Assembly: GCF_000719705.1 (NCBI RefSeq)
Contig: NZ_JOHO01000031.1
Location: forward strand, 11,382 to 75,381
DNA: 64,000 bases
From: Streptomyces sp. NRRL S-350
GTDB lineage: Bacteria > Actinomycetota > Actinomycetes > Streptomycetales > Streptomycetaceae
Reading direction: 5' to 3'
The translations under genes were made by a program, and so were the position numbers. The first letter of the stretch is position 1. The number at the start of each line of letters is the position of its first letter. This document shows, in pieces, positions 26,688 to 36,928 of the stretch. Under the pieces are notes generated by a model, which worked only from the letters and a program-made list of their open reading frames with translations, was not told the DNA's origin and did not search any database.

Positions 26688-29425
26688 GGCTCGGAGCCTG
26701 GCGGGTCGCCCTGCGCATCGCCCGCCGCGACGCCCTGCGCGCCAAGGGACGCAGCGCCCTGATCGTCGCCATGATCGCCCTGCCCGTCCTCGGCGTCACC
26801 GGCGCCGACGTGGTCCACCGCAGCGGGCAGCTCACCCCGGCCGAACGGGTCGAGCGGGTGGTCGGCGGCGCGGACGCCCTGGTCACCGCACTCAACCCCG
26901 GCCAGAACGTCGAACAGGCCCCGATCGCCGAGGACGGCGCCTTCGCCGTCACGCCCCGCCCGAACCAGCAGCCCACCGCCGAGCAGCAGAAGGGCGCGAG
27001 CACCGACCCGGTCACCCTGGTCGGCTCGCTGCTGCCGCCCGGCAGCGCGCTCACCCCGGCCCGGCCCGGGCCGGAGACCGGCGCGACCTCACCCGAGGGC
27101 CTGGTCCGCACCCTCACCACCGAGGCGAACCTCAGCGACCCGATCTGGCACGGCCGGATCGACCTGGTCGACGGCCGCGCCCCGGCCGCCCCGCACGAAG
27201 TGGCCGTCACCCAGGCCTTCCTGGACCACGCCGGCCTGAAGATCGGCGGCACCACCACCGTCCAGGAACTGGACGGGACCACCTTCACCATCACCGGCAT
27301 CGTGGAACACCCGGACGAGCTCGGGCGGGTCGAACTCGTCGCCCGGCCGGGCGAGTTGCTCGACCAGATGGCCGCCGCCGCAACGCCCGGCCAGTCCGCC
27401 GCGAACGCACGGACCGCCGCCGAACACGCCTCCTGGCTGGTCCGGCTCCCGTCGGGCGCCGCGCTCGACTGGGCCAAGGTCCAGGAGTTCAACGCGCACG
27501 GCTACACCCTCACCGCGCGCTCCGTGGCACTCTCCCCGCCGCCGCCCGCGGCCGTCCCGTACTACCGCGACGCGTACCACTACCGCGACCCGACGGCCGA
27601 CAACACCACCAAGGTCGTCGCCGCCACCGTCACCGGCATGGCGCTGCTGGAGGTCGCCCTGCTCGCCGGGCCCGCCTTCGCCGTCGGCGCCCGCCGCTCG
27701 CGCCGCCAACTCGCCCTGCTCGGCGCGGCCGGCGGCCGCCGGACCCACGTCGGCGCGGTGGTGCTCGGCGGCGGCCTGGTCCTCGGCACGGCCGGGGCAC
27801 TCGCCGGCGTGGCGCTCGGCACCGCCTTGGTCGCCGCGCTCCGGTCCCGGATCGAACAGGTCGGCGGCACCCGCTTCGGGCACTTCGCCCTGCCGCCGCT
27901 GGACCTCCTCGCCATCGCCGGGATCGGGCTGGTCACCGCCCTCCTGGCGGCGGCCCTGCCCGCGCTGCAGGCCGCCCGCCGCAGCGTCACCGCCGGGCTC
28001 ACCGGCCGGGACACCGTCCGGGGGCCCAGCCGTGCGATCACCGTGACCGGCGTGCTGCTGGTCGCCCTCGGCGCCGTGGTCGCGATGTACGGCGCAAGCG
28101 CCGTCGAACGCGGCCGGGCCGCCGTCGGCACCTACGACACCCGCACCCTCACGGTGCTCGGCGGCTCGGTGACCGCCGAACTCGGACTGCTGCTCTGCAC
28201 CCCGATGCTGGTCGCCGCGATCGGCCGGGCCGCCGGAAAGCTGCCGCTCGGGCCCCGCCTCGCCCTGCGCGACTCGGCCCGGCACCGCTCGCGCACCTCC
28301 CCCGCGGTCGCCGCGGTGATGGCCGCGGTCGCCGGCGCCGTCGCCATCGGAGTCTTCAGCACCAGCACCGACGCCGAGAACCGGCGCGACTACCGGCCCT
28401 CGGCCCCGTACGGCAGCGTCCGGCTCACCAGCTCCAGCGACGGGCTCCGACTCGACCAGCTGCGCGGCGAGGTGGAGAAGCAGCTGACCGGTCTCGGCCC
28501 CCGCGGCGACCTCGCCCAGGTGGTGTACCGGTTCTGCCCCAACTGCTCCAGCAACGTCCAGCTCAAGGGCCCGGTGGACTGGCGCACCCTCACCGAGATG
28601 CCGCACCTGACCGCCGCGGACGCCACCGTGCTGCACAACCTGTTCGGCGTCCACGACCCGGCCGCCGACCAGGCCCTCGCCGCCGGCCGGCTCCTGGTCT
28701 TCGACCGCAACCTGGTCGGCGCGGACGGGAAGGCCGTGCTCCAACTGCGCGGCGGCGGAGCACCGGTGCAGCCGGGCGAGATCCCCAAGCCCGACCTCCA
28801 GGAGGTCCCGGTCGACGCGGTGCTGGTCGACAACCCGGCCGCCGCCCGCTTCGCCCAGGGCATGATGCTGCCCTCCGCGCTCCCCGGCCTGGGGCTCTCC
28901 GCGCATCCCACCGGCTCCGTCTGGGTGCCCGCCACCCCGCCCGACCGCAAGCAGCAGCAGCGCACCGAGGCCGCCGCGATCCGGCTCGACCGCGCCGCCC
29001 AGTTGGACGTCGAACGCGGCTACCAGCCGAAGAGCGACGCCCTCACCCTGGCGCTCACCGGCTTCGCCGGGCTGGTCGTGCTGGGCGCGGCCGGGATCGC
29101 CACCGGCCTCGCCGCCGCCGACTCCCGGCAGGACCAGGCCACGCTGGCCGCCGTCGGCGCCCCGCCGCGGATCCGGCGCACCATGGCGGGCCTGCAGTGC
29201 GCGCTGATCGCCCTGCTGGGCGCGCTCCTCGGGGCGGCCAACGGGTTCGTACCGGCGGTGGGGCTGCTGAAGTCCCGGGCGAGCGGGTTCGGGGCCCATC
29301 CGGCGCTGATCACCGCGCCGTGGGGCGAGCTGCTGCTGGTCGTCCTCGTGCTGCCGGTGGTGGCCGGACTGCTCGCGGCGCTGTTCACCAAGTCCCGGAT
29401 CCCGCTCGGGCGACGGCTCTCCTGA
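26684..29425 (+). CDS. FtsX-like ABC transporter permease
   Basis: 913 residues. An N-terminal membrane helix (about 20-42), a large extracytoplasmic domain, three helices around 305-450, a central linker with further helices (about 475-590), a second extracytoplasmic domain and three C-terminal helices (about 785-905) give the duplicated FtsX layout. The helix-rich core LSGARRSRRQLALLGAAGGR-like segment is typical of MacB-class permeases. It is co-translated with the ATPase by a GTGA overlap. An exporter of membrane-active compounds is the likeliest role; the substrate is unknown. Confidence 0.9.
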   Translation: MRLGAWRVALRIARRDALRAKGRSALIVAMIALPVLGVTGADVVHRSGQLTPAERVERVVGGADALVTALNPGQNVEQAPIAEDGAFAVTPRPNQQPTAEQQKGASTDPVTLVGSLLPPGSALTPARPGPETGATSPEGLVRTLTTEANLSDPIWHGRIDLVDGRAPAAPHEVAVTQAFLDHAGLKIGGTTTVQELDGTTFTITGIVEHPDELGRVELVARPGELLDQMAAAATPGQSAANARTAAEHASWLVRLPSGAALDWAKVQEFNAHGYTLTARSVALSPPPPAAVPYYRDAYHYRDPTADNTTKVVAATVTGMALLEVALLAGPAFAVGARRSRRQLALLGAAGGRRTHVGAVVLGGGLVLGTAGALAGVALGTALVAALRSRIEQVGGTRFGHFALPPLDLLAIAGIGLVTALLAAALPALQAARRSVTAGLTGRDTVRGPSRAITVTGVLLVALGAVVAMYGASAVERGRAAVGTYDTRTLTVLGGSVTAELGLLLCTPMLVAAIGRAAGKLPLGPRLALRDSARHRSRTSPAVAAVMAAVAGAVAIGVFSTSTDAENRRDYRPSAPYGSVRLTSSSDGLRLDQLRGEVEKQLTGLGPRGDLAQVVYRFCPNCSSNVQLKGPVDWRTLTEMPHLTAADATVLHNLFGVHDPAADQALAAGRLLVFDRNLVGADGKAVLQLRGGGAPVQPGEIPKPDLQEVPVDAVLVDNPAAARFAQGMMLPSALPGLGLSAHPTGSVWVPATPPDRKQQQRTEAAAIRLDRAAQLDVERGYQPKSDALTLALTGFAGLVVLGAAGIATGLAAADSRQDQATLAAVGAPPRIRRTMAGLQCALIALLGALLGAANGFVPAVGLLKSRASGFGAHPALITAPWGELLLVVLVLPVVAGLLAALFTKSRIPLGRRLS

Positions 29426-29756
29426 GCCCACGACGCCGGGTCCGCTCACCGGCTGAGCACCACCCGAGCACCACCCGGGCACGGCCCGGCCACTGCCGGG
29501 CACCAGCCGGGCGCCCGCCTCCGCCAGCCGGGGGCGGGCGCCCGGCGCTCGCCGTAGCATGGGCCGCGCTCCGGCGGCCCGAGGTGCCGACGGACGGTTC
29601 CGTACGGTTCGGGCTCGTATCGTGCGGTTCGGTTCGGTTCCTTACGGTTCGGTTCCGTACGTTCCGTATGGTGCTGTTCGGTTCGGTTCCGTACGTCCCG
29701 CACGGTCCGGTACGGTTCAGCCCGATCGGGTGCGGTTCGGCGAGGGAGACACGGCA
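29426..29756. other. Intergenic region with GGTTC-type repeats
   Basis: Between the permease and the BlaI-type gene. From about 29590 to 29740 the sequence is built of degenerate ggttcggttc, gttccgtac and tacggttcgg words, many of them part-palindromic around gtac. No gene or clear promoter is visible in the first 150 bases. Confidence 0.75.
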
Positions 29757-30128
29757 GTGCTACGGGGGTTCGGCGACCTGGAGGCCGAGATCATGGACCG
29801 GCTGTGGTCCTGGCACCGGCCGGCCACGGTCCGCGAGGTCGTGGACGACCTGCGGCAGCAGCGGGAGGTCGCGTACACCACCGTCACGACGGTCGCCGAC
29901 ATCCTGCACACCAAGGGCTGGCTGCGCCGCGACAAGGTCGGCCGCGCCTGGGTGTACGAACCGACCTGCACCCGCGAGGAGTACACGGCCCGGCTGATGC
30001 ACCGGGCGCTGGAGACCACCCCCGACCGGGCCGGCGCGCTGCTCCACTTCGTCGACCGGATCAGCGGGGACGAGGCCTCCGCCCTGCTCGCGGCCCTCGA
30101 ACAGGTGAAGTCCCGGGACGCGGAGTGA
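29757..30128 (+). CDS. BlaI/MecI/CopY family transcriptional repressor
   Basis: 123 residues from GTG 29757, preceded by GAGGGAG. The winged helix fits the BlaI group: FGDLEAEIMDRLWSWHRPATVREVVDDL, then YTTVTTVADILHTKGWLRRDKVGRAWVYEP. In this family the repressor is cleaved or released through a partner membrane metallopeptidase; here an M56 gene follows with a GTGA overlap. The operator is probably in the unusual repeat region just upstream. In actinomycetes such pairs respond to cell-wall or antibiotic stress. Confidence 0.9.
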   Translation: MLRGFGDLEAEIMDRLWSWHRPATVREVVDDLRQQREVAYTTVTTVADILHTKGWLRRDKVGRAWVYEPTCTREEYTARLMHRALETTPDRAGALLHFVDRISGDEASALLAALEQVKSRDAE

Positions 30129-31099
30129 CCCTCGCGCTGCTCGGCCTCTACCTGGTGACGGTCGGTGTCCTGCTGCCCCGGCGACTGGCCGGCTCCGCCC
30201 GGCTCCAGGCCCGCCCGGCGACGGGCGCGGCACTCTGGCTCGCGCTGATGGCCTCGTTCACGGTGGCCACGGCGCTCGCGGCGCACCACCTGGCGGAGCC
30301 CTTCGCCCACGAGCCGGCCGGGCTGCTCGGCCTGGCGGCCGACGGCCTGCTCCCGCGCGGCTCGCTCCCCCACCACGAACCGGCCGGGCCCGTCCTGCCG
30401 CACACCCACGACTGGTGGCTGCCGGCCGCGGCCGGCACGGTGGTCGCCGCGCTGGTGGCCGCCGTCGGCCTGCGCACCGGCCTGGCCCGGCGGCGGCACC
30501 GGGCCCTGCTGGACGTGGTCGCAGTACGGGACAAGCGCTGGGACGCGCTGGTGCTGGAGCACCCGCACCCGACGGTCTACTGCCTGCCCGGGCGACGATC
30601 CCGGGTCGTGCTGTCGCGCGGGGCGCTGCGGCTGCTCGACGAGCGGCAGCTCACCGCGGCCGTCGCCCACGAGCACGGGCACATCCGGGGCCGCCACCAC
30701 CTGTTCCGGCTGCCGGCGGACGCCTTCGCGCTGCTCCTCGGGCCGCTGCCGCTGGCCCGGCTGGGGCGCTCCGAGGTGGCGCTGCTGCTGGAGATGGCGG
30801 CGGACGACGCGGCCCTGGCGCAGGTGTCGCGGAGTGAACTGGCTTCGGCGCTCTGCGCGTTGGCGACCGTCGGTGCCCGGCTTCCGGGGCGGGCGCCGGG
30901 AGGGGGTCGTGGCGCGGGTCCGGAGGAGGGTCCGGGCGGCGGGTCGATGGGAGCGACCGCGACCGGGGTGCTGACCCGGGTCCGCCGACTGGCCCGGCCG
31001 GGGCGCGGGCGGCGGCGACCGGGCCGGCAGCTCGTGGCGTTGGCCCTGCCGGTGCTGCCGGCGCTGCCGTACCTGCTGGCCTGCGCCCCGCCTCCGTAG
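30125..31099 (+). CDS. M56 family membrane metallopeptidase (BlaR1-like, no sensor domain)
   Basis: 324 residues from GTG 30125. Hydrophobic segments near 1-15, 35-55, 95-115 and at the C-terminus (about 300-320) flank a zinc peptidase domain with HEHGH at 182-186 (HExxH type) and a downstream EMAADDAAL with the third ligand region. It lacks the penicillin-sensor domain of BlaR1. By family analogy it inactivates its partner BlaI-type repressor on a signal. A Gly-rich linker (about 257-280) precedes the last helix. Confidence 0.88.
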   Translation: MTLALLGLYLVTVGVLLPRRLAGSARLQARPATGAALWLALMASFTVATALAAHHLAEPFAHEPAGLLGLAADGLLPRGSLPHHEPAGPVLPHTHDWWLPAAAGTVVAALVAAVGLRTGLARRRHRALLDVVAVRDKRWDALVLEHPHPTVYCLPGRRSRVVLSRGALRLLDERQLTAAVAHEHGHIRGRHHLFRLPADAFALLLGPLPLARLGRSEVALLLEMAADDAALAQVSRSELASALCALATVGARLPGRAPGGGRGAGPEEGPGGGSMGATATGVLTRVRRLARPGRGRRRPGRQLVALALPVLPALPYLLACAPPP

Positions 31100-31129
31100 C
31101 CGGGCCGCCGCCCAGCGGGGCCGGCAGGG

Positions 31130-31193
31130 AGCGGCGCCGCTGCGGAACGGCGCCGCTGCGGAACGGGACCGCTGCGGAACGGGACCGGCGGGG
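31130..31193. repeat. Four tandem 16-bp repeats
   Basis: Units at 31130, 31146, 31162 and 31178 share the pattern aacgg[cg][ga]ccgctgcgg with small differences, just downstream of the M56 stop codon. Confidence 0.85.
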
Positions 31194-31204
31194 AACGGCG
31201 AAGC

Positions 31205-31228
31205 CCGCCCCCGCCGGAGCGGGGGCGG
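31205..31228. terminator. Terminator between M56 and NlpC/P60 genes
   Basis: A perfect 10-bp stem, ccgcccccgc (31205-31214) with gcgggggcgg (31219-31228), loop of 4. It lies between convergent genes and could serve both. Confidence 0.75.
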
Positions 31229-31246
31229 CCTTCGCCGCGAACGCGG

Positions 31247-32332
31247 TCAGGCCGGGCGGACGGCGCCCATGTACTTCATCACGGAGATCGGCAGCACCTC
31301 GATGTTCTTGCCGGTGCGCGGCGCGTGGATCATCTTGCCGTCGCCGATGTACAGGCCGACGTGGTGCAGGTCGTCGTAGAAGAAGACCAGGTCGCCGGGC
31401 TGGAGGTTGGCACGGTCGACGTGCGGGCCGGAGTTCCACTGGTCCTGCGACATCCGGGGGATCGTCACGCCGGCCGCACGGTAGGCCATGCTGGTGAGGC
31501 CGGAGCAGTCGAAGCTGTCGGGGCCGGTCCTGCTCCAGCCGTACGGCTTGCCGAGCTGTGCCTGGGCGAAGGCGATGATGGTGGCGGCCCGGCCGCCGGC
31601 GGCCGGCACCGGGGCGTTCAGGTCGGGGCGCTCGGCGGAGCGGGAGGCCCGGTCGGCCGCGGCGGCGTTGGCGGCCTGCTTGGCTTCGGCCTTGGCCCGC
31701 TCGGCGGACTGCTGGGCGTTGACCTTGGCCCGGTCCTCGGCGCTGAGCTTGTTGAGCGTCGCCTGGGCCTGGGCCAGCTTGGTCTGGATCTCCTTCTTCT
31801 GCTCCGCCAGCTGGGTGCCGACGGAGTCGAGCGCGGCGAGCGTGGCGGTGGCCTCGGCGCGGTCCTGGTCGAGTTTGCGCTGCTCGTCCTGGGCCTGCTT
31901 GAGCAGGCTCGCCTGGGAGTCGGAGACCTGGTTCTGCACCGAGGCGCGCTCCAGGTAGCCGGCCGGGTCGGAGTCGAGCATCAGCTGGACGGCGGGGTCT
32001 ATGCCGTTGGTCCGGTACTGGTCGGCGGCGACCGCGCCGAGCCGGGTGCGCAGCTCGTTCATCGCCTCCTGACCGCGCGCGACCTTCTCCTGGATCAGGT
32101 TGGCGTCGCCCTGCAGCTTCTGCTGCTTCGCCTGGAAGCCGTTGTGGCGCTCGATGGCCTGCTCGGCCTGCTCGTTGAGCTGGTCGACCTGTTCCTTGAC
32201 GGTGGCGAGGTTGGGTGTGGGCTCGGCGTGGGCGGTGCCGGAGGCGAGGACCGCGCCGCCGGCCGCCATGGCCGTGGTGAGGACCGCCATGCGGGCCCGG
32301 CTCGGGGGGCTGGGCTTGCGACGCTTTCCCAT
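31247..32332 (-). CDS. Secreted NlpC/P60 peptidoglycan endopeptidase (RipA-like)
   Basis: 361 residues with a signal peptide (about 1-36, cleavage AHA-EP). Residues 40-235 form a long coiled coil rich in Gln, Glu, Lys and Ala, as in RipA/CwlO-type hydrolases. The C-terminal NlpC/P60 domain (about 245-361) has the catalytic Cys in FDCSGLTSMAY, the His in HHVGLYIGDG and the third polar residue His in MIHAPRTG. It cleaves peptide cross-links of peptidoglycan. ATG 32332 follows GGAGAG. I looked for the ydaO-type riboswitch often seen before such genes and did not find it. Confidence 0.9.
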   Translation of the reverse strand: MGKRRKPSPPSRARMAVLTTAMAAGGAVLASGTAHAEPTPNLATVKEQVDQLNEQAEQAIERHNGFQAKQQKLQGDANLIQEKVARGQEAMNELRTRLGAVAADQYRTNGIDPAVQLMLDSDPAGYLERASVQNQVSDSQASLLKQAQDEQRKLDQDRAEATATLAALDSVGTQLAEQKKEIQTKLAQAQATLNKLSAEDRAKVNAQQSAERAKAEAKQAANAAAADRASRSAERPDLNAPVPAAGGRAATIIAFAQAQLGKPYGWSRTGPDSFDCSGLTSMAYRAAGVTIPRMSQDQWNSGPHVDRANLQPGDLVFFYDDLHHVGLYIGDGKMIHAPRTGKNIEVLPISVMKYMGAVRPA

Positions 32333-32819
32333 GGGCGGTCGGCTCTCCTTCGGGGGAATCCGCGGAAGCGGGGACGGCTTCGCGGGGGCCGGGGCGGATG
32401 AAGGCGGACAGGGCGAGCAACGGGGGGGAAACCGCCCCACCCGCCTTCTTCGAAGTAACTTAATAGATGAGTGGCGGGGTTCCGCAATCCCCCTGATCAT
32501 GGCCTCGCGGGGCCACACCGGGGCACCGATCGCGTTCCGTGCCATCGACGTTGACTACGGACGCCACCGGCCCGCCGGTTCACCCGCAGCCGCCCTCGCA
32601 CGACACCCGCACCGGACCCGCACACCGCAGCCCGCCCCACCCGGCCCAAGCCCGCCCCGGCCCCGGGCCCGAGGCCCCCCGACTCCGGGCCCGAGGCCCC
32701 CCGACTCCGGGCCCATGGCACTCCCTCGCGCGCGGAGTGCTAAAGGCCCGCCAAATGGAGGGATAGGTCACAGCCCACTCCCCTCCTGCGGCTCTGCGAA
32801 CGAGCGCTAACCTGCGAAC
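32333..32819. other. Divergent intergenic region, NlpC gene to mutA
   Basis: 487 bases without a gene. A relatively AT-rich patch at 32445-32470 (cttcgaagtaacttaatag) is the likely promoter area of the leftward gene. At 32663-32714 a 22-base unit (ccgggcccgaggcccc plus ccgact) occurs twice and part of a third time. No structured RNA was recognised. Confidence 0.65.
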
Positions 32820-34715
32820 ATGAAGGTCCCGCCCGAAGGGCTCCCCCTCGCTGCCGAGTTCCCGGCCGCGCACCGTGAGCAGTGGCAGGCGCTCGTCCAG
32901 GGCGTGCTGCGCAAGTCCGGTGCCCAGCCCGAGGACGGCGCCGCCGCCGAGCAGGCACTCACCACCGACCTCCAGGACGGCCTCAGCGCCCGCCCCCTGT
33001 ACACCGCCGACGACACCGCGGTCGACCCCGGCTACCCGGGCTTCCCGCCGTTCGTCCGCGGCGGCCGGCCCCAGGGGTCGGCCGTCGCCGGCTGGGACGT
33101 ACGGCAGCGGCACGCCGACCCGGACCGGCGGCGCACCAACGAGGCCGTGCTCGCCGACCTGGAGAACGGCGTCGGCTCGCTCTGGCTGGAACTGGGCGAC
33201 ACGGGCCTGCCCGTGGACGCCCTGCCCGAGGCACTGACCGGCGTGTACCTGGACCTGGCCGCCGTGGCACTCGACGCCGGACCCGACTTCACCGAGGCCG
33301 CCGAGCAGTTGTTCCGGCTCTACCGGCAGCGCGAGGTCTCCCCCGCCGATGCCGCCGGCAACCTCGGCGCCGACCCGCTCGGCCTGCAGGCCCGCACCGG
33401 CGACACCGCCCGCACCGACGCGCTGCTCGCCGAGGCCGCCGCGCTGGCCGCCCGTTGCGCCACCGACTACCCGGGCGTCCGGGCACTGACCGTCGACGCC
33501 CTGCCGTACCACGAGGCCGGCGCCTCGCCCGCCCAGGAGCTGGGCTGCTCGCTCGCCACCGGCGTCGCCTACCTGCGCGCGCTGACCGGGGCCGGGCTGT
33601 CGGTCGACGCCGCGCTCGGCCAGCTGGAGTTCCGCTACGCGGCGGACGCCGACCAGTTCCTCACGATCGCCAAGTTCCGTGCCGCGCGCCGCCTCTGGGC
33701 CCGGATCGCCGAGGTGTCCGGGGCCGGCGCCGCAGCCTCCGCGCAGCGCCAGCACGCCGTCACCTCCCGGGTGATGATGACCGCCCGCGACCCGTGGGTG
33801 AACATGCTGCGCACCACCGTGGCCTGCCTGGCCGCCGGGGTCGGCGGCGCCGACGCCGTCACCGTGCTGCCCTTCGACAGCGCACTCGGCCTGCCGGACG
33901 CCTTCGCCCGCCGCATCGCCCGCAACACCCAGTCGATCCTGCTGGAGGAGTCCCACCTGGCCCGGGTGATCGACCCGGCCGGCGGCTCCTGGTACGTCGA
34001 ACAGCTGGGCGAGGAACTGGCGCAGGCCGCCTGGGCCTGGTTCCAGGAGATCGAGCGGGCCGGCGGCCAGCAGGCCGCCCTCGCCGACGGACTCGTCGGC
34101 GAGCGGATCGCCGCGACCTGGGCGGAACGCTCGACCAGGCTCGCCAGGCGGCGCGAACCGGTCACCGGCGTCAGCGAGTTCCCGCACCTCGACGAGCAGC
34201 CGCTGGTCCGCGAGCCGGCCCCGGCCGCCCTCGCCGGCGGCCTGCCGAGGGTGCGTCGCGCCGAGGCGTACGAGGCGCTGCGGGACCGCTCGGACGCCCA
34301 CGCCGCCGCGAGCGGCGCCCGCCCGGCGCTGTTCCTCGCCTCGATCGGCACCGCCGCCGCGCACACCGCGCGCACCACCTTCGCGGCCAACCTGTTCCAG
34401 GCCGGCGGGATCGCGACGACCTCCGTCGAGTCCGTCGACCCGGCCGCGTTCGCCGAGGCCTTCCGGGCCTCCGGCGCGAGCGTCGCCTGCCTGTGCTCCA
34501 GCGACGCCCTCTACGCCGAGCACGCCGCGTCGGTGGCCGGCGCCCTGAAGGCCGCCGGCGCCGCGAAGGTGCTGCTGGCCGGGCGGCCCGGCGAAGTGCC
34601 CGACGGAGTGGACGGGTTCGTCCACGCGGGCGGGGACGCGGTCGCCGTCCTGACCTCCCTGCTGGACCTGATCACCGGCGCGGGCAGCGCCCACGAGAGC
34701 AAGGTGGCCCGATGA
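32820..34715 (+). CDS. mutA: Methylmalonyl-CoA mutase small (beta) subunit
   Basis: 631 residues, homologous to the large subunit but lacking the cobalamin-ligand motif DxHxxG in the C-terminal domain, as expected of the non-catalytic subunit. Recognisable are the barrel segments [28 protein letters not shown] and [16 protein letters not shown]. With MutB it interconverts succinyl-CoA and R-methylmalonyl-CoA, feeding polyketide extender supply and propionate use. ATG 32820 lacks a clear ribosome site. The stop overlaps the mutB start (ATGA at 34712-34715). Confidence 0.93.
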   Translation: MKVPPEGLPLAAEFPAAHREQWQALVQGVLRKSGAQPEDGAAAEQALTTDLQDGLSARPLYTADDTAVDPGYPGFPPFVRGGRPQGSAVAGWDVRQRHADPDRRRTNEAVLADLENGVGSLWLELGDTGLPVDALPEALTGVYLDLAAVALDAGPDFTEAAEQLFRLYRQREVSPADAAGNLGADPLGLQARTGDTARTDALLAEAAALAARCATDYPGVRALTVDALPYHEAGASPAQELGCSLATGVAYLRALTGAGLSVDAALGQLEFRYAADADQFLTIAKFRAARRLWARIAEVSGAGAAASAQRQHAVTSRVMMTARDPWVNMLRTTVACLAAGVGGADAVTVLPFDSALGLPDAFARRIARNTQSILLEESHLARVIDPAGGSWYVEQLGEELAQAAWAWFQEIERAGGQQAALADGLVGERIAATWAERSTRLARRREPVTGVSEFPHLDEQPLVREPAPAALAGGLPRVRRAEAYEALRDRSDAHAAASGARPALFLASIGTAAAHTARTTFAANLFQAGGIATTSVESVDPAAFAEAFRASGASVACLCSSDALYAEHAASVAGALKAAGAAKVLLAGRPGEVPDGVDGFVHAGGDAVAVLTSLLDLITGAGSAHESKVAR

Positions 34716-36916
34716 TCCCCGACTTCACCGGAATCGGGCTGGACGGCGGCACCGCCGCGGACGCCACCGACGAACGCTGGCAGGCCGCCTGGCGGCAGTC
34801 CACCGGCAAGGACGTCGACGAACTGCTCTGGGACACCCCCGAAGGCATCGCCGTCAAGCCGCTGTACACCCCGGCGGACCTGGCCGGGCTGGACTTCCTG
34901 GACACCTACCCGGGCATCGCACCGTACCTGCGCGGGCCGTACCCGACCATGTACGTCAACCAGCCGTGGACCGTCCGCCAGTACGCGGGCTTCTCCACCG
35001 CCGAGGAGTCCAACGCCTTCTACCGCCGCAACCTGGCGGCCGGCCAGAAGGGCCTCTCGGTCGCCTTCGACCTGCCCACCCACCGCGGCTACGACAGCGA
35101 CCACCCGCGCGTCACCGGCGACGTCGGCATGGCGGGCGTCGCCATCGACTCGATCTACGACATGCGCCAGCTGTTCGACGGCATCCCGCTCGACCGGATG
35201 TCGGTGTCGATGACCATGAACGGCGCCGTGCTCCCGGTGCTGGCGCTGTACATCGTCGCCGCCGAGGAACAGGGCGTGCCGCCCGAGAAGCTGGCCGGGA
35301 CCATCCAGAACGACATCCTCAAGGAGTTCATGGTCCGCAACACCTACATCTACCCGCCGCAGCCGTCGATGCGGATCATCTCCGACATCTTCGCGTACAC
35401 CTCGCAGAAGATGCCCCGGTACAACTCGATCTCCATCTCCGGCTACCACATCCAGGAGGCGGGCGCGACAGCCGACCTGGAGCTGGCCTACACCCTCGCC
35501 GACGGCGTGGAGTACCTGCGCGCGGGCCTGGACGTGGGGCTGGACGTCGACGCGTTCGCACCCCGGCTGTCGTTCTTCTGGGCCATCGGCATGAACTTCT
35601 TCATGGAGGTCGCCAAGCTGCGCGCGGCCCGGCTGCTCTGGGCCAAGCTCGTCCGGCAGTTCGACCCGAAGAACGCCAAGTCCCTTTCGCTGCGCACCCA
35701 TTCGCAGACCTCGGGGTGGTCCCTCACCGCCCAGGACGTGTTCAACAACGTCACGCGCACGTGCGTCGAGGCGATGGCCGCCACCCAGGGCCACACCCAG
35801 TCGCTGCACACCAACGCCCTCGACGAAGCACTCGCCCTGCCCACCGACTTCTCCGCGCGCATCGCCCGCAACACCCAGCTGCTGCTGCAGCAGGAGTCCG
35901 GCACCTGCCGGGTCATCGACCCGTGGGGCGGCTCCGCGTACGTCGAGAAGCTGACCAACGACCTCGCCGCCAGGGCCTGGCAGCACATCCAGGAGGTCGA
36001 GGCCGCCGGCGGCATGGCCAAGGCGATCGACGCCGGCATCCCCAAGATGCGCGTCGAGGAGGCCGCCGCCCGCACCCAGGCGCGCATCGACTCCGGCCGC
36101 CAGCCGGTGATCGGCGTCAACAAGTACCGGGTCGACAGCGACGAGCAGATCGACGTGCTCAAGGTCGACAACTCCGCGGTGCGGACCGCCCAGATCGAGA
36201 AGCTGCGCCGCCTGCGCGAGGAGCGCGACGAGGCGGCCTGCCAGGATGCCCTGCGGGCACTGACCCGGGCCGCCGAGGCCGGGCCGCAGCGCGACGGCTC
36301 ACTCGACGGCAACCTGCTGCACCTGGCCGTCGGCGCCGCCCGGGCCAAGGCGACGGTGGGCGAGATCTCGGACGCCCTGGAGAAGGTGTACGGCCGCCAC
36401 TCCGGCCAGATCCGTACCATCTCCGGTGTGTACCGAGACGAAGCGGGCCCCTCCGCCCCCCTCCAGCGCACCCGCGACCTGGTCGAGCGGTTCGAGCAGG
36501 CCGAAGGCCGCCGACCGCGCATCCTGGTCGCCAAGATGGGCCAGGACGGCCACGACCGCGGCCAGAAGGTCATCGCCACCGCCTTCGCCGACCTCGGCTT
36601 CACCGTCGACGTCGGCCCGCTCTTCCAGACCCCGGCCGAGGTCGCCCGCCAGGCCGTCGAGGCCGACGTGCACATCGTCGGCGTGTCGTCGCTGGCCGCC
36701 GGACACCTCACCCTGGTGCCCGCACTGCGCGCCGAACTCGCCGCGGCGGGCCGCGAGGACATCACCATCGTCGTCGGCGGCGTCATCCCCCCGCAGGACT
36801 TCCAGGCGCTCCACGAGGCGGGCGCGGCAGCCGTGTTCGGCCCGGGCACCGTCATCCCGGACGCCGCGCACGACCTGCTGACGACGCTGGCCGCCGAACT
36901 CGGCCACGAGCTGTGA
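34712..36916 (+). CDS. mutB: Methylmalonyl-CoA mutase large (alpha) subunit
   Basis: 734 residues, the normal length. The N-terminal barrel has the substrate motif [18 protein letters not shown], with the catalytic Tyr region, and [16 protein letters not shown] segments. The C-terminal cobalamin domain (about 600-734) carries the His ligand in [13 protein letters not shown] (DxHxxG), followed by SSLAAGH and GGVIP. It is the adenosylcobalamin-dependent catalytic subunit. It is translationally coupled to mutA and followed 12 bases later by meaB. Confidence 0.96.
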   Translation: MIPDFTGIGLDGGTAADATDERWQAAWRQSTGKDVDELLWDTPEGIAVKPLYTPADLAGLDFLDTYPGIAPYLRGPYPTMYVNQPWTVRQYAGFSTAEESNAFYRRNLAAGQKGLSVAFDLPTHRGYDSDHPRVTGDVGMAGVAIDSIYDMRQLFDGIPLDRMSVSMTMNGAVLPVLALYIVAAEEQGVPPEKLAGTIQNDILKEFMVRNTYIYPPQPSMRIISDIFAYTSQKMPRYNSISISGYHIQEAGATADLELAYTLADGVEYLRAGLDVGLDVDAFAPRLSFFWAIGMNFFMEVAKLRAARLLWAKLVRQFDPKNAKSLSLRTHSQTSGWSLTAQDVFNNVTRTCVEAMAATQGHTQSLHTNALDEALALPTDFSARIARNTQLLLQQESGTCRVIDPWGGSAYVEKLTNDLAARAWQHIQEVEAAGGMAKAIDAGIPKMRVEEAAARTQARIDSGRQPVIGVNKYRVDSDEQIDVLKVDNSAVRTAQIEKLRRLREERDEAACQDALRALTRAAEAGPQRDGSLDGNLLHLAVGAARAKATVGEISDALEKVYGRHSGQIRTISGVYRDEAGPSAPLQRTRDLVERFEQAEGRRPRILVAKMGQDGHDRGQKVIATAFADLGFTVDVGPLFQTPAEVARQAVEADVHIVGVSSLAAGHLTLVPALRAELAAAGREDITIVVGGVIPPQDFQALHEAGAAAVFGPGTVIPDAAHDLLTTLAAELGHEL

Positions 36917-36928
36917 GTTCCTGATCGC

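Noticed and set aside
27089..29560. An 823-codon minus-strand frame
   Set aside because: Antisense to the FtsX-like permease, low complexity.
32333..32500. ydaO-type (cyclic di-AMP) riboswitch before the NlpC/P60 gene
   Set aside because: Such riboswitches often precede cell-wall hydrolase genes in actinomycetes, but the conserved sequence blocks were not found.
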